A stretch of DNA of 64,000 bases from Pseudoalteromonas sp. S16_S37 (GTDB taxonomy: Bacteria; Pseudomonadota; Gammaproteobacteria; Enterobacterales; Alteromonadaceae), in assembly GCF_014694405.1 (NCBI RefSeq), contig NZ_JAAUWV010000002.1, positions 124,001 to 188,000 on the forward strand. Direction: 5' to 3'. Positions 53,857 through 63,357 of the stretch are shown here, in pieces. The notes beneath the pieces are model-generated. The model did not search any database. It was not told the DNA's origin and was given only the letters and a program-made list of their open reading frames with translations. Within the stretch, counting starts at the first letter, position 1; every line of letters starts with the position of its first letter. Both the position numbers and the translations under genes were made by a program.

Positions 53857-55059
53857 TTATTTAGCTTCTTCGTTTCTTTTAAAAAAACGCAATGCAATAG
53901 GCCGCGTACTGATCCCATGTAAAAACACACTCAGTAAAATAGTGTAAGCAGCAACGTGAGCTATCAGCTCAGTGCCTTCAATATTTGCTTGCAATAACAT
54001 TAAAGTCAGTATGACAGACGCCAGTCCTTTTGGACCAAACCAGGCTAATGTTAGCTTGCCTTCAAGGCTGATCTGAGTGGGTATCAAGCTTAATAAAACT
54101 GGAATAATACGGATCACACTCACTGCTAAAAGTGCATAAAGCCATTCATATAGGTTGCCACTAAAGCTCAGAGTTTGACTCACAACCATGCCAAACAGCA
54201 CCCAGATAAGCAGCGATGCAAAATCAGCAATGTGCTCGCTATCTTCGATTAAGTCTTCTTTAAAACTGTGCTGATAAAACTTATCAAACAGCAGACCACT
54301 CACAAACACCGCAATAAACCCGCTACCGTGTAATGATTCGGTCAGTGAAAAGATAGCGATGACAATACCAATAAAAAGAAATGGGCTTGAATTTAAAGCA
54401 AATAAATGCCGACGATGCGCCGCTGATATTGCCGCTATTGCAGCACCTGTAAGAATGGCCGCAACCAACAATGCAACCCCCACCTCCTTAGCAAACAGTC
54501 CGAGCAACCCAAACCAGCTGGATTGTGCTTGGCCATCAACGACCGCAAGTAGAAAAACAAACACGGGAATGCAAAGGCCATCATTGAGGCCACTTTCAAT
54601 ATTGATTGCTTCTCGCAGGTTTGCAGGTGCTTTTTTTTGTGTGATAAAACCTTTACATAAATCCGCATCGGTCGGAGTAATAATAACTGCCAATAACGCC
54701 GCATAAAGCCAACTTAATGCCAATAACCAATGAGCAAGCACTGCACCAAGCACCATTGTGATGGGCAACGCAACCAGCAGCATCAGTAAGGGTAATTGAT
54801 ATGAATGAAACAGTACGCGTAAACGCGTTTTTGCCGCATCTGTGAACAACACTACTGCAAGAGTAAGCTCTATAATTGGCAACACAATTGCACTGTCTTG
54901 AATCTGAAAATGCCAACCGTCTTCAAACCACCAGCCCAACAAAGCACCCAATGATACAAACCATATAGGACCCGTCAGCTCTGCACGTTTAATCTGTCGC
55001 ACACTAATTGAATAGATAAAAATGGCAACGCCTACACAGGCTAATGCGTAGTCAGTCAT
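53857..55059 (-). CDS. CPA1-family cation:proton antiporter
   Basis: The 400-residue integral membrane protein has about 12 helices and the CPA1 core pattern: PIIELTLAVVLFTDAAKTRL, VIITPTDADLCKGFI (unwound TM4 with TPTDAD), and NIESGLNDGLCIPVFVFLL, which has the ND pair of electroneutral exchangers. It most likely swaps Na+ or K+ for H+ to control internal pH and salt. It lacks the long cytoplasmic C-terminus of some NhaP proteins. AGGG lies 6 nt before the ATG. It stands alone. Confidence 0.88.
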   Translation of the reverse strand: MTDYALACVGVAIFIYSISVRQIKRAELTGPIWFVSLGALLGWWFEDGWHFQIQDSAIVLPIIELTLAVVLFTDAAKTRLRVLFHSYQLPLLMLLVALPITMVLGAVLAHWLLALSWLYAALLAVIITPTDADLCKGFITQKKAPANLREAINIESGLNDGLCIPVFVFLLAVVDGQAQSSWFGLLGLFAKEVGVALLVAAILTGAAIAAISAAHRRHLFALNSSPFLFIGIVIAIFSLTESLHGSGFIAVFVSGLLFDKFYQHSFKEDLIEDSEHIADFASLLIWVLFGMVVSQTLSFSGNLYEWLYALLAVSVIRIIPVLLSLIPTQISLEGKLTLAWFGPKGLASVILTLMLLQANIEGTELIAHVAAYTILLSVFLHGISTRPIALRFFKRNEEAK

Positions 55060-55076
55060 ATTATTCCCTTTCAGAG

Positions 55077-55103
55077 CGAAAAAAACCGCTGCCTAGCAAC
55101 GGC
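55077..55103 (-). terminator. Terminator downstream of the DEAD-box helicase gene
   Basis: The minus-strand RNA pairs GCCGUUGC with GCAGCGGU (two G-U pairs, UAG loop; 55085-55103) and runs into about seven U residues. It ends just before the antiporter gene. Confidence 0.78.
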
Positions 55104-55144
55104 TTAATCGATATCTCTAGAATGGGGCAAATTGCTCAATAACA

Positions 55145-55174
55145 CAATGCCCAATCAGACATTATTGGGCATTG
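55145..55174 (-). other. 11-bp hairpin overlapping the helicase stop codon
   Basis: CAATGCCCAAT / ATTGGGCATTG, a perfect 11-bp stem with an 8-nt loop, spans the last codons of the helicase. No T run follows, so it is not a standard terminator; it may protect the mRNA 3' end. Confidence 0.6.
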
Positions 55175-56541
55175 GCTGGTTTAGGTTTAAAACGGCGGCG
55201 TTTAGGCTTGGCATTGGTTGGATTATCAATGGCCGCCTTTACACGCTGTTGCTTAGCTTTATTCGCAGCGTTTGGTTTAGCCGTTTTAGCGCTACTATTT
55301 TGCTGACGCTTAGCATGATCCACAGCTTGATGCTCTTGATGAACTTTTGGTTTTTTTGGCTTTTTTGGTTTAATTGGGCGTGTATCTAGTGCCTTTTCTG
55401 GTACAGGGTGTTGTGGCTCAAAACCCGGCTCCTGCGCTCTTGGGATTAAGGCCCCGATAAATCGCTCGATGCCGTACAAGTCATCCGCATCATCAACTGT
55501 TGCAAAAGATACAGCAAGCCCTTCACTTCCCGCACGTCCGGTTCTGCCAATACGATGCACATAATCTTCATACACATTCGGCAAGTCATAATTGACAACA
55601 TAAGGCAGCTCGGCGATATCCAGCCCCCTTGCTACAATATCCGTGGCAACCAGCACCGAGATCTCTCCAGATTTAAATCCGTTAAGTGCTTTTACTCTCG
55701 CCGATTGTGATTTATTACCATGAATTGCGGCACCTGAAATTTTATCGCGTTCAAGCTGAGTGACTAAGCGATTCGCGCCATGTTTAGTGCGACAAAATAC
55801 CAAAACTTGTTGCCACTTTTTACTTTGGATCAAGTGACTTAATAATTTGGTCTTTTTAGACTTATCAATGCCATAAACAAACTGTGTTACCGTTTTCGAT
55901 GCGGTATTTTTTGGTGATACCGAGATCTCTAGCGGATCAATGATTAAGCCTTTTGCGAGTGCTTGAATTTGCTCAGAAAACGTCGCTGAAAACAGTAAGT
56001 TTTGACGTTTACTGGGGAGCAATTTAATAATCTTTTTTATATCGTGGATAAAACCCATATCAAGCATACGATCGGCTTCATCAAGCACTAGGGTTTGTAG
56101 TTGATTAAACTTAACCGCATTTTGGCTAAACAAATCAATCAACCTGCCTGGTGTTGCAATTAGAATATCTACGCCTTTGCGAAGCTGCATCATTTGTGGG
56201 TTAATTTTCACACCACCGTATACCACAGCGCTGCGCAGGCGCGTGCCTTGACTATAGGCTTCCACGTTTTCGGCGATCTGTAATGCTAACTCTCTGGTTG
56301 GCGCAAGTACTAAAGCCAAAGCTTGATTGGCACGAGGTCGCTCATGCTGCAGCAGTTGCTCTATGATGGGTAGTGTAAAAGCAGCTGTTTTACCAGTACC
56401 CGTTTGGGCGGCTGCCATTACATCTCGGCCACTCAAAACGGCAGGGATCCCTTGCTCTTGAATTGGTGTCGGAACGGTGTAGCCTTTTTCATTGATGGTT
56501 TTAACAATAGCGGGAGATAACCCCAAATCAGAAAATGTCAT
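55162..56541 (-). CDS. rhlE: RhlE-type DEAD-box RNA helicase
   Basis: The 459-residue protein has the Q motif ([14 protein letters not shown]), [55 protein letters not shown] and [10 protein letters not shown], so it is a complete helicase core. The C-terminal 90 residues are basic and rich in Lys, Pro and Ala, typical of RhlE and useful for RNA binding. It unwinds short RNA duplexes in ribosome assembly or RNA decay, often at low temperature. The exact DEAD subgroup is judged from the [16 protein letters not shown] opening. Confidence 0.93.
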   Translation of the reverse strand: MTFSDLGLSPAIVKTINEKGYTVPTPIQEQGIPAVLSGRDVMAAAQTGTGKTAAFTLPIIEQLLQHERPRANQALALVLAPTRELALQIAENVEAYSQGTRLRSAVVYGGVKINPQMMQLRKGVDILIATPGRLIDLFSQNAVKFNQLQTLVLDEADRMLDMGFIHDIKKIIKLLPSKRQNLLFSATFSEQIQALAKGLIIDPLEISVSPKNTASKTVTQFVYGIDKSKKTKLLSHLIQSKKWQQVLVFCRTKHGANRLVTQLERDKISGAAIHGNKSQSARVKALNGFKSGEISVLVATDIVARGLDIAELPYVVNYDLPNVYEDYVHRIGRTGRAGSEGLAVSFATVDDADDLYGIERFIGALIPRAQEPGFEPQHPVPEKALDTRPIKPKKPKKPKVHQEHQAVDHAKRQQNSSAKTAKPNAANKAKQQRVKAAIDNPTNAKPKRRRFKPKPANAQ

Positions 56542-56852
56542 TTAAACTCTCATGTGTTGGGGCTTATCATCAACAAAAGATAGGATAACTACAGTGGCAT
56601 AAGCCCGAGCAAACAATCTTGTTATTATACTCAGCCAACTGCACTCACTTGATGCGCGCTATCGCTATATACATGCAAGCAAGATTACCAGTATAACAGA
56701 TAGCAGCTATATCCCCTATCATGTCTTTAATATTGAGTATTATGCTCAAACCTTGACTACTTATAACTAAATCACAATTGCTTAACATGTACCTAGGTTA
56801 TATGCTGGAATTTGCCTTGTGCAAAATTAATACAACTGTAAAGGATATAATC
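56542..56852. other. Intergenic region between the helicase and chitinase genes
   Basis: About 310 nt of divergent control DNA with no gene. An imperfect inverted repeat, TTGAGTAT-T-ATGCTCAA (56733-56749), lies about 110 nt before the chitinase ATG and could be an operator. I see no NagR-like palindrome here. Confidence 0.5.
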
Positions 56853-59399
56853 ATGAAGCTATCTAAACAAATTATACTGCCTCACGCCTTGTTAGCGCTG
56901 GCAACATTACCAATGAGTACTTTGGCATATGACTGCCAAGGGCTATCGAGTTGGTCAAACGCTTTGGTTTACACCAAAGGGGACTTAGTCACCCAACAAA
57001 ATACAGCCTTTGAAGCACAGTGGTGGACACTTAATCAACCACCTGCGGACAATTCGGCACCTTATTCTGTCTGGAAAAACCTAGGACAATGTGGCGGTAA
57101 CCAAGCACCCAATGTGGTACTTACCAGCCCTGCAGATGGTGCTGTTTTACCCGCAAATGACAGCGCTGTTTTTAGTGCCGATGCATCAGACTCTGATGGG
57201 CAGGTAACACGAGTTGAATTTTTCTTAGATTCACAGTCTATCGGTATCGCAAGCCAAGTTCCTTATAAAATAACGTGGCAAACCGTTGCAGGCCAATACA
57301 GTGTCAGCGCGGTCGCAACCGATGATAAAGGTGCGACAAAAACCAGTGCTCTTGCGCAACTGACTGTACGCGATGGCATGGAAAACTTACCACCTACGGT
57401 CGAGTTACTAAGCCCTACAAACAATGCGCAATTTAAAAAAGGTGAAACAGTGCGCATTAGCGCTGATGCAAAAGACCGTGATGGTGAAATAAAATCTGTC
57501 GAGTTTTGGCTCAACAATACCAAACTTGCAACCGACACTGTGTCACCTTATGAATATGATTGGCTTACAACCGTAGGTAAACATCAACTCAAAGTTATTG
57601 CGACCGATGACAAAGCCGCCACTGCTACTGCGCTTGTTACGATTGATGTGACTGAGCCAAGTTCAGGTGGCTGTGCCAATATTCCTGCATATCAGGGTGG
57701 AGGAAATTATAGTGCGGGAGATTTAGTATCTCACAATAATCATAAATATCGATGTGACATTGGCCCTTGGTGCAGCTCTAGTGCGCTTTGGGCTTATGAA
57801 CCAGGCGTTGGGCAATACTGGCAAGACGCTTGGACTGATCAAGGTATTTGCGCCATTGCACCACAAGTAAGTTTTACATCACCGGCACCAAATAGTACGT
57901 TGCTCAAAGGTAATCAATACGAGATAAACGTTCAGGCACAAGACGCCGATGGACAAATATCTCAGGTTGACCTATACGCCAATGACACATTGCTCGCCAG
58001 CCTCACACAAGCACCTTATTCTGTCACTTGGCAAGCACAGCCACTCGGAGCGGTTGCACTTAAAGCAGTCGCGACAGATAACGAAGGCAACACAGGTAAC
58101 AGTGCGCAATCAGTTACCGTGACCGATAAACCGCTTGTTGCATCAATCACATCACCAAGTGCTGGCACTCAGCTTACGTTGGGTAATTCTGTACAAATTA
58201 AAGCGCAAGCATCAGCTTTACAAGGACAAGTAACACAAGTTAGCTTTTCTATCGATGGCGTTGTTATCGCCACTGACACTACAGCGCCTTATACAACAAC
58301 CTATACGCCTGCAAGCCTTGGTATGAAAACCATCACCGCAACAGCCAAGGATAACCTAGGTAATGAAGCGCAAAGTGAGGGAGTAAGCTTAAGGGTGATT
58401 GAGAAACCACTTGGCAAAACTCATAAATTGATTGGCTATTGGCATAATTTCGTCAATCCAGCTGGCTGTCCAATTCCTTTAAATCAAATCTCTGATGCAT
58501 GGGATATTATTGATATCGCGTTTGCTGATAACGATAGAAACTCCAATGGCACCGTGCACTTCAATTTGTTTGAAAAAGACATTCACTCAAGTTGTCCAGC
58601 GGTTGACCCAGTACAATTTAAGCAAGATATGAAAAACCTACAGGCGCGCGGTAAAGTTTTTGTACTGAGCTTAGGTGGCGCCGAAGGCACTATCACGCTC
58701 AATACAGATAATGACGAAGCTAACTTTGTATCGAGCCTGACGGATATCATCAAAGAATGGGGCTTTGACGGTTTAGATATTGACTTAGAAAGTGGTTCAA
58801 ACCTTGTACATGGCTCGCAAATTCAAGCCCGTTTACCACGTGCACTCAAGCAAATTGAACAAAATATTGGTGGTGACATGGTGCTCACCATGGCCCCTGA
58901 ACACCCATATGTGCATGGTGGCATGATTGCCTACTCTGGTATTTGGGGTGCGTACATTCCTCTGATTAATGAGCTTAGAGACACGCTAGATTTACTACAT
59001 GTGCAACTTTACAACAATGGTGGTTTACCTAATCCATACGAACCCGGCAGCGCACCCGAAGGGTCAGTGAATATGATGGTTGCCCACGCGAAAATGCTGG
59101 TTGAAGGTTTTGACCTTGCTGACGGTTCACGCTTTATGCCGCTACGGGATGATCAGGTTGCGATTGGTTTACCATCTGGGCCGAAGTCTGCCAACTCAGG
59201 ACAAGCACCAATTGGTAACATTACTGCCGCACTCGATTGCTTAGTTAAAGGTACTAACTGCTCGTCTATCGTGCCAAGCAAACGTTACCCTAATTTTGGC
59301 GGGGTGATGACTTGGTCGATTAACTGGGACAAGTACGATGGCTACAACTTCTCAAAACCTGTTGGAGATAAGCTGACACAACTTAATCAGCAAAAGTAA
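56853..59399 (+). CDS. Secreted multidomain GH18 chitinase
   Basis: The start is ATG 56853 with AAAGGA about 8 nt upstream. The 848-residue protein has a signal peptide (1-25), a CBM5/12 chitin-binding module (26-83, WSNALVYTKGD ... WWTLNQPP), two Ig-like domains (about 84-270), a second CBM5/12-like module (272-335, with four cysteines), two more Ig-like domains (about 336-515) and a GH18 barrel (about 521-845). The catalytic DxxDxDxE is intact as FDGLDIDLE with the acid at Glu646, and the Met-Ala-Pro-Glu segment is present. It should cut crystalline chitin outside the cell; its products feed the hexosaminidase and transporter at 20165-24284. A canonical T2SS may be its exporter. Confidence 0.94.
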   Translation: MKLSKQIILPHALLALATLPMSTLAYDCQGLSSWSNALVYTKGDLVTQQNTAFEAQWWTLNQPPADNSAPYSVWKNLGQCGGNQAPNVVLTSPADGAVLPANDSAVFSADASDSDGQVTRVEFFLDSQSIGIASQVPYKITWQTVAGQYSVSAVATDDKGATKTSALAQLTVRDGMENLPPTVELLSPTNNAQFKKGETVRISADAKDRDGEIKSVEFWLNNTKLATDTVSPYEYDWLTTVGKHQLKVIATDDKAATATALVTIDVTEPSSGGCANIPAYQGGGNYSAGDLVSHNNHKYRCDIGPWCSSSALWAYEPGVGQYWQDAWTDQGICAIAPQVSFTSPAPNSTLLKGNQYEINVQAQDADGQISQVDLYANDTLLASLTQAPYSVTWQAQPLGAVALKAVATDNEGNTGNSAQSVTVTDKPLVASITSPSAGTQLTLGNSVQIKAQASALQGQVTQVSFSIDGVVIATDTTAPYTTTYTPASLGMKTITATAKDNLGNEAQSEGVSLRVIEKPLGKTHKLIGYWHNFVNPAGCPIPLNQISDAWDIIDIAFADNDRNSNGTVHFNLFEKDIHSSCPAVDPVQFKQDMKNLQARGKVFVLSLGGAEGTITLNTDNDEANFVSSLTDIIKEWGFDGLDIDLESGSNLVHGSQIQARLPRALKQIEQNIGGDMVLTMAPEHPYVHGGMIAYSGIWGAYIPLINELRDTLDLLHVQLYNNGGLPNPYEPGSAPEGSVNMMVAHAKMLVEGFDLADGSRFMPLRDDQVAIGLPSGPKSANSGQAPIGNITAALDCLVKGTNCSSIVPSKRYPNFGGVMTWSINWDKYDGYNFSKPVGDKLTQLNQQK

Positions 59400-59412
59400 C
59401 TTCGCACTATGT

Positions 59413-59448
59413 ATGGCTTGGCATATTTGCCAAGCCATTTCTTGTTTT
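59413..59448 (+). terminator. Terminator of the chitinase gene
   Basis: An 11-bp perfect stem ATGGCTTGGCA / TGCCAAGCCAT with a TATT loop, followed by TTCTTGTTTT. Confidence 0.88.
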
Positions 59449-59484
59449 ATATGTTTCACCACTCAAATTATGAATGGTATACGC

Positions 59485-60957
59485 TTACAAGTACTTTTTC
59501 AGACCATCGACTTTGTCGCTGGCATATTGACTATCGGGGTTTATTGCCAGTATTCGCTTATAATATTCAACCGCTAACGGGTACTGCTTAGTCGCTTCAT
59601 AAGCTTCAGCCAGAGCGCTCAAATAATATGTTTGCTCATTGTTCATCGACAGTGCAAATTTAAATACTGCAATTCCTTGTTGAACTTTACCTTCTTTAAC
59701 TAATTGCTCACCCCACTCAGTCACTATCTCTAGATCATACATCACACCCGTGTCAGCTTGAGCTTGCTCAAAAGTGGCTGAAAAGTCTTTAAAACCTTGT
59801 TCATTGGTTAGTTGCTTTAAATAGGCCATTGGATGATATGATTTTTGCTTAATTTCACTGTTAAAGTCGGCGATATAGTGAGCCGCAATATCATCGACAA
59901 ACTCGATTGGCAGCCCCCCTAGCAAATTAGTTAATACAACAATCGACACATTGTCTTTAGGGTAAGTAATGAGTGTAGCCGCGTTGGCACCACTGGCACT
60001 AACAGCTGGGTGATATTTACGTTGGATCACTTGCCAGCCCAGTGCGTAGCCATTTTCGAAATTATTGAAGCCTTCTGTACGACCATTATTTAATCTAACT
60101 GGGGTCCAAAGCGTATCCAAGTTTTTCACAAGTTTGCCTTGTTGCAATGACACGATGTAATTAGCTAGCTCTTTTGCCGTTGAACTCATGCCAGCCGCGG
60201 TTCTGAGCATATAAGGAAACTCGCCATAAAAGTTTTTATATTTACCATCACCGACATGGATATATTGACGAGCCTGATGAGGTACCACCAATTCTAAATA
60301 ATCAAACCCTGCTTGTGCAGTTTGTGTCATTCCCACAGGGTTAAACTGCTTCTTTGTGATATAGTTTGTAAACCCTTCAGGCACATACTTATCTATGAGC
60401 TTACCTAATATCACATAACCTGTTTGATTGTATTGAAAGCGGGAATTGGGTGTAAACTGAAAAGGGCGTTTTTGCACTTCTTGCCAAGACGCTTCTGCAT
60501 CCCTTGGAACAATGGTGTCTACCGTTTCGTTTGATGATAAAATTCTTGGCAGCCCAGTGCTATGTCCCATCAACTGATTTATTTTTAGAGACTTCCAAGA
60601 GTTCGGTAAATCTGATAGATGTTTGCCTATCTCATCATCCACACGAAAATATCCTTGCTCTGCCAGTTGCAAAATGGCAACTCCCGTGAAGGCTTTAGTC
60701 ATAGAATTAATTGGAAAGATAGTATTCTCTGTCACGGGAACTTGATGCTGTAAATCAGCAAAGCCATAATTTGCTTGCTTGACCAACTCACCGTTTTTTA
60801 CAACAGCTAACTGAAGACCTGGTATATGCCTTTGTTGCATCTTCACTTTAATTAACTGATCAATCGGATCCGCCCAAACCTTCGAAGATGTCGCCGCAAC
60901 ACACATCAGCGCACCACATAAAAAGCTAGCAATAACTGAAATATTATTCTTACCCAT
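59485..60957 (-). CDS. Serine hydrolase (beta-lactamase/class C PBP fold) with TPR-like tail
   Basis: The start is ATG 60957 (MGKNNISVIASFLCGALM) with AAAGGA 6 nt upstream, giving 490 residues. A signal peptide ends near KVWA. The catalytic domain shows SMTK (SxxK) and YNQTGY (YxN); the usual third motif (HTG/KTG) is replaced by a SASGANAA segment after HPAV. The last 120 residues form at least one TPR-like helix pair (LAEAYEATKQYPLAVEYYKRILAINP). Members act as D-aminopeptidases, esterases or peptidases in the periplasm; the substrate cannot be deduced and true beta-lactam resistance is unlikely. Confidence 0.85.
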   Translation of the reverse strand: MGKNNISVIASFLCGALMCVAATSSKVWADPIDQLIKVKMQQRHIPGLQLAVVKNGELVKQANYGFADLQHQVPVTENTIFPINSMTKAFTGVAILQLAEQGYFRVDDEIGKHLSDLPNSWKSLKINQLMGHSTGLPRILSSNETVDTIVPRDAEASWQEVQKRPFQFTPNSRFQYNQTGYVILGKLIDKYVPEGFTNYITKKQFNPVGMTQTAQAGFDYLELVVPHQARQYIHVGDGKYKNFYGEFPYMLRTAAGMSSTAKELANYIVSLQQGKLVKNLDTLWTPVRLNNGRTEGFNNFENGYALGWQVIQRKYHPAVSASGANAATLITYPKDNVSIVVLTNLLGGLPIEFVDDIAAHYIADFNSEIKQKSYHPMAYLKQLTNEQGFKDFSATFEQAQADTGVMYDLEIVTEWGEQLVKEGKVQQGIAVFKFALSMNNEQTYYLSALAEAYEATKQYPLAVEYYKRILAINPDSQYASDKVDGLKKYL

Positions 60958-61199
60958 GATATGTCCTTTACCCATTTTGATAGACAGATAGTTACTCCTT
61001 ATCAACTATCGTACCACAACAAAACACCTTTAATTTCAATAGATTACAAAAGTCCGTTTCAAAATATAAAGATAATAGTGGTGAAAAAAGCAAATAAATA
61101 GCGAAGTTCACACACGTAATACAATTTAAAATCAAAGTGTTAAGTAAAATAAATACCAAGACACCACGCAGTTTATATTGCGCCAATTATCGTGATTAT

Positions 61200-62603
61200 T
61201 TAAAACTCAATCGTGTCTCCTAAAATTGGAATTTCAGCCTGTATGCCGTGCTCTTGTTTGAGCTTACAAGCTAGCACCTCTAGAGCATCCGGCTCACCAT
61301 GCACTAATACCACTTTAGGGTTGGTTTTAAAGTGCCTGATCCATTCAATTAATGCCGCTTGCCCAGCATGTGCTGAAAAGCCATTTAACGTTTCAATGTT
61401 TGCTTTGACAATAATGTCATCACCAAATAACTTCACATGCTGCGCGCCATCGACCAATATTCTGCCAAGCGTACCATTGGCCTGATAACCAACAAAAATA
61501 ACTGTGTTGCGGCTGTCCCAAATACGATGTTTAAAGTGATGCGTGATCCGCCCTCCTGTACACATCCCACTGCCAGCGATGATCAACGCGCCCCTACTGA
61601 TGGTGTTGATAGCCATAGAGTCTTCTGCATCTACCATCAGATGTAAGGTAGAAAGAAAGTTTTCTAACAACGTTTGCTCACCCGTACACAGCTTTTTTAT
61701 TCCCTCGCAGTCTAGATCTGGCAACCATTGGTCATAAACGGACGTAACCTCGATAGCCATAGGGCTATCGAGAAAAACCTGCCAATTATCCAGCTGCCCC
61801 GCCTGCTGTAGTTTTCCTAAATAGAGCAGCAGCTCCTGCGTACGACCCACCGCAAAAGCAGGGATCATCACATTACCTCCGCGAGCAAAGGCATCGTGCA
61901 AAATTTCTTGCAGTTGCTTTTGCGTATCACCAAGAGACTTATGCTCACGGTCCCCGTAGGTGCCTTCCATCAGCACTATATCAGCCTCTTCCAAAAACAC
62001 GGGGTCATTCATCAGGACGGTGTCGCTATTGCCCAGATCACCCGAAAAAACTAACGTTTTCTGCTTGCCACTCTCGTCCAATGTCAGTTCGACGATGGCA
62101 GAGCCAAGTATGTGCCCCGCATCGTAAAAACGTAGCAATGCGCCATTACCAATGTTTATCTGTTGTTTATAGGGGAGTGGCTTGAGGCACTCTAAAACAC
62201 TTAATACATCTTCCTTGTTATACTGAGCCTCGATATCAGCTAAGCCCTTGCGCGAGCGCTTGCGATTTTCTCTTCGCAAATCATTTTCATACAAGCTCAG
62301 TGCATCGAACAGCATAATGGGTAATAACTGCGCGGTTGCTTCAGTACAATAAATCGGGCCAACAAAGCCTTCATGTACTAAGCAAGGTAATCTGCCGCTG
62401 TGATCTAAATGTGCGTGGGATAAAATAACCATATCTATACTGTTGGGATTAAAAGAAAATTGCTCTTTGGAGATAAGGTGTTTTGCTCTCATACCTTGGT
62501 GCATACCGCAATCAAGCAGCACATCGCCCAGTGATGAAGAACTAACTAGATGACATGATCCTGTGACTTCTTGCGCAGCACCATAAAATGTAATTGTTGG
62601 CAT
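61200..62603 (-). CDS. Beta-CASP metallo-beta-lactamase fold ribonuclease-like protein
   Basis: The start is ATG 62603 (MPTITFYGAAQEVTGSCHL), giving 467 residues. Zinc-binding motifs are intact: HAHLDHSGRLP (HxHxDH), AGHILGSA and SGDLGN, with the beta-CASP insertion and C-terminal SAHAGQ and VHGEPDAL (motifs B-C region). This is the CPSF73/YsgA-like RNA-processing exonuclease group found in many Proteobacteria. The enzyme probably acts on RNA, but the bacterial target is unknown. The gene stands alone. Confidence 0.88.
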   Translation of the reverse strand: MPTITFYGAAQEVTGSCHLVSSSSLGDVLLDCGMHQGMRAKHLISKEQFSFNPNSIDMVILSHAHLDHSGRLPCLVHEGFVGPIYCTEATAQLLPIMLFDALSLYENDLRRENRKRSRKGLADIEAQYNKEDVLSVLECLKPLPYKQQINIGNGALLRFYDAGHILGSAIVELTLDESGKQKTLVFSGDLGNSDTVLMNDPVFLEEADIVLMEGTYGDREHKSLGDTQKQLQEILHDAFARGGNVMIPAFAVGRTQELLLYLGKLQQAGQLDNWQVFLDSPMAIEVTSVYDQWLPDLDCEGIKKLCTGEQTLLENFLSTLHLMVDAEDSMAINTISRGALIIAGSGMCTGGRITHHFKHRIWDSRNTVIFVGYQANGTLGRILVDGAQHVKLFGDDIIVKANIETLNGFSAHAGQAALIEWIRHFKTNPKVVLVHGEPDALEVLACKLKQEHGIQAEIPILGDTIEF

Positions 62604-62939
62604 TGATCTCACTCTCACGTATTTGTGGGGTATAAAACCCTAATGATATGTGTAAGTTTAGTTACAAAATGGCGGTTCGTTGCGATAACAGGCTATTTAT
62701 TCCCCATAATGAGTAAGATATTCGTGTCATAGAAAGGTGATGCATAGGCCTCACACCTTCAATGAGTCATTTTCCTTTGCCTCAATCAATTTGAGCAGCA
62801 GAGTCGAAACTAGGAGCACATAACCCTATTAATAACCTGTACTAGATAAGGTTGAGTCAAAACACTCTAAAGGCCATAGTCTTCATTGCTTCTACTAGAG
62901 AGGCCCAGAAGCTATAAACTTCTAGGCCCAGACTTGAAT
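62604..62939. other. Intergenic region between the beta-CASP and cueR-like genes
   Basis: About 336 nt with no supported gene. A hairpin GGCCCAGAAG / CTTCTAGGCC (62902-62928, one mismatch) lies just after the regulator's stop codon; it lacks a T run, so it is at best an atypical transcript end. Confidence 0.55.
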
Positions 62940-63347
62940 TTAAATACTGGATTGCGCTAACTGTTCTAGAATGCCGCATTGCGGACTCGTGTCACCTTTA
63001 CAGCTGTCAGCCAGTTTAATCAGCACCTGTTGCATTTGTTCTAACTCTGCGATTTTAGTAGATATCTGCTCAAGGTGGGATTGTGCTAATTGCTTTACTA
63101 GTCGACTTTCTCGCTCCGGGTTTTGCCACAAAGAGAGTAAAGATTGAATATCCGAAAGTGAAAAACCTAGATTTCGCGCTCTTTTAATGAACATTAACTG
63201 ATTTAATTGCTCACTATTATATAACCGATACCCACTCTCTGTTCTGGGTGATTTTCGGATCAAGCCCGATTGCTCGTAGTTACGGATCATTTTTGCAGTT
63301 AAGCCACTTACTTTAGCGGCTTCACCGATAGTCAATAGAGTTCCCAT
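62940..63347 (-). CDS. cueR: CueR-like MerR-family copper regulator
   Basis: The start is ATG 63347 with TAGGAG 7 nt upstream, giving 135 residues. It has the MerR winged helix (LTIGEAAKVSGLTAKMIRNYEQSGLI) and dimer helix, and a metal loop CKGDTSPQC whose two cysteines are spaced exactly as in CueR (C112, C120 of E. coli). It would activate copper-export genes when Cu(I) binds. The start lies 10 nt after the copA-like stop, so regulator and pump form one operon. Confidence 0.9.
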   Translation of the reverse strand: MGTLLTIGEAAKVSGLTAKMIRNYEQSGLIRKSPRTESGYRLYNSEQLNQLMFIKRARNLGFSLSDIQSLLSLWQNPERESRLVKQLAQSHLEQISTKIAELEQMQQVLIKLADSCKGDTSPQCGILEQLAQSSI

Positions 63348-63357
63348 GTTTGTACTC

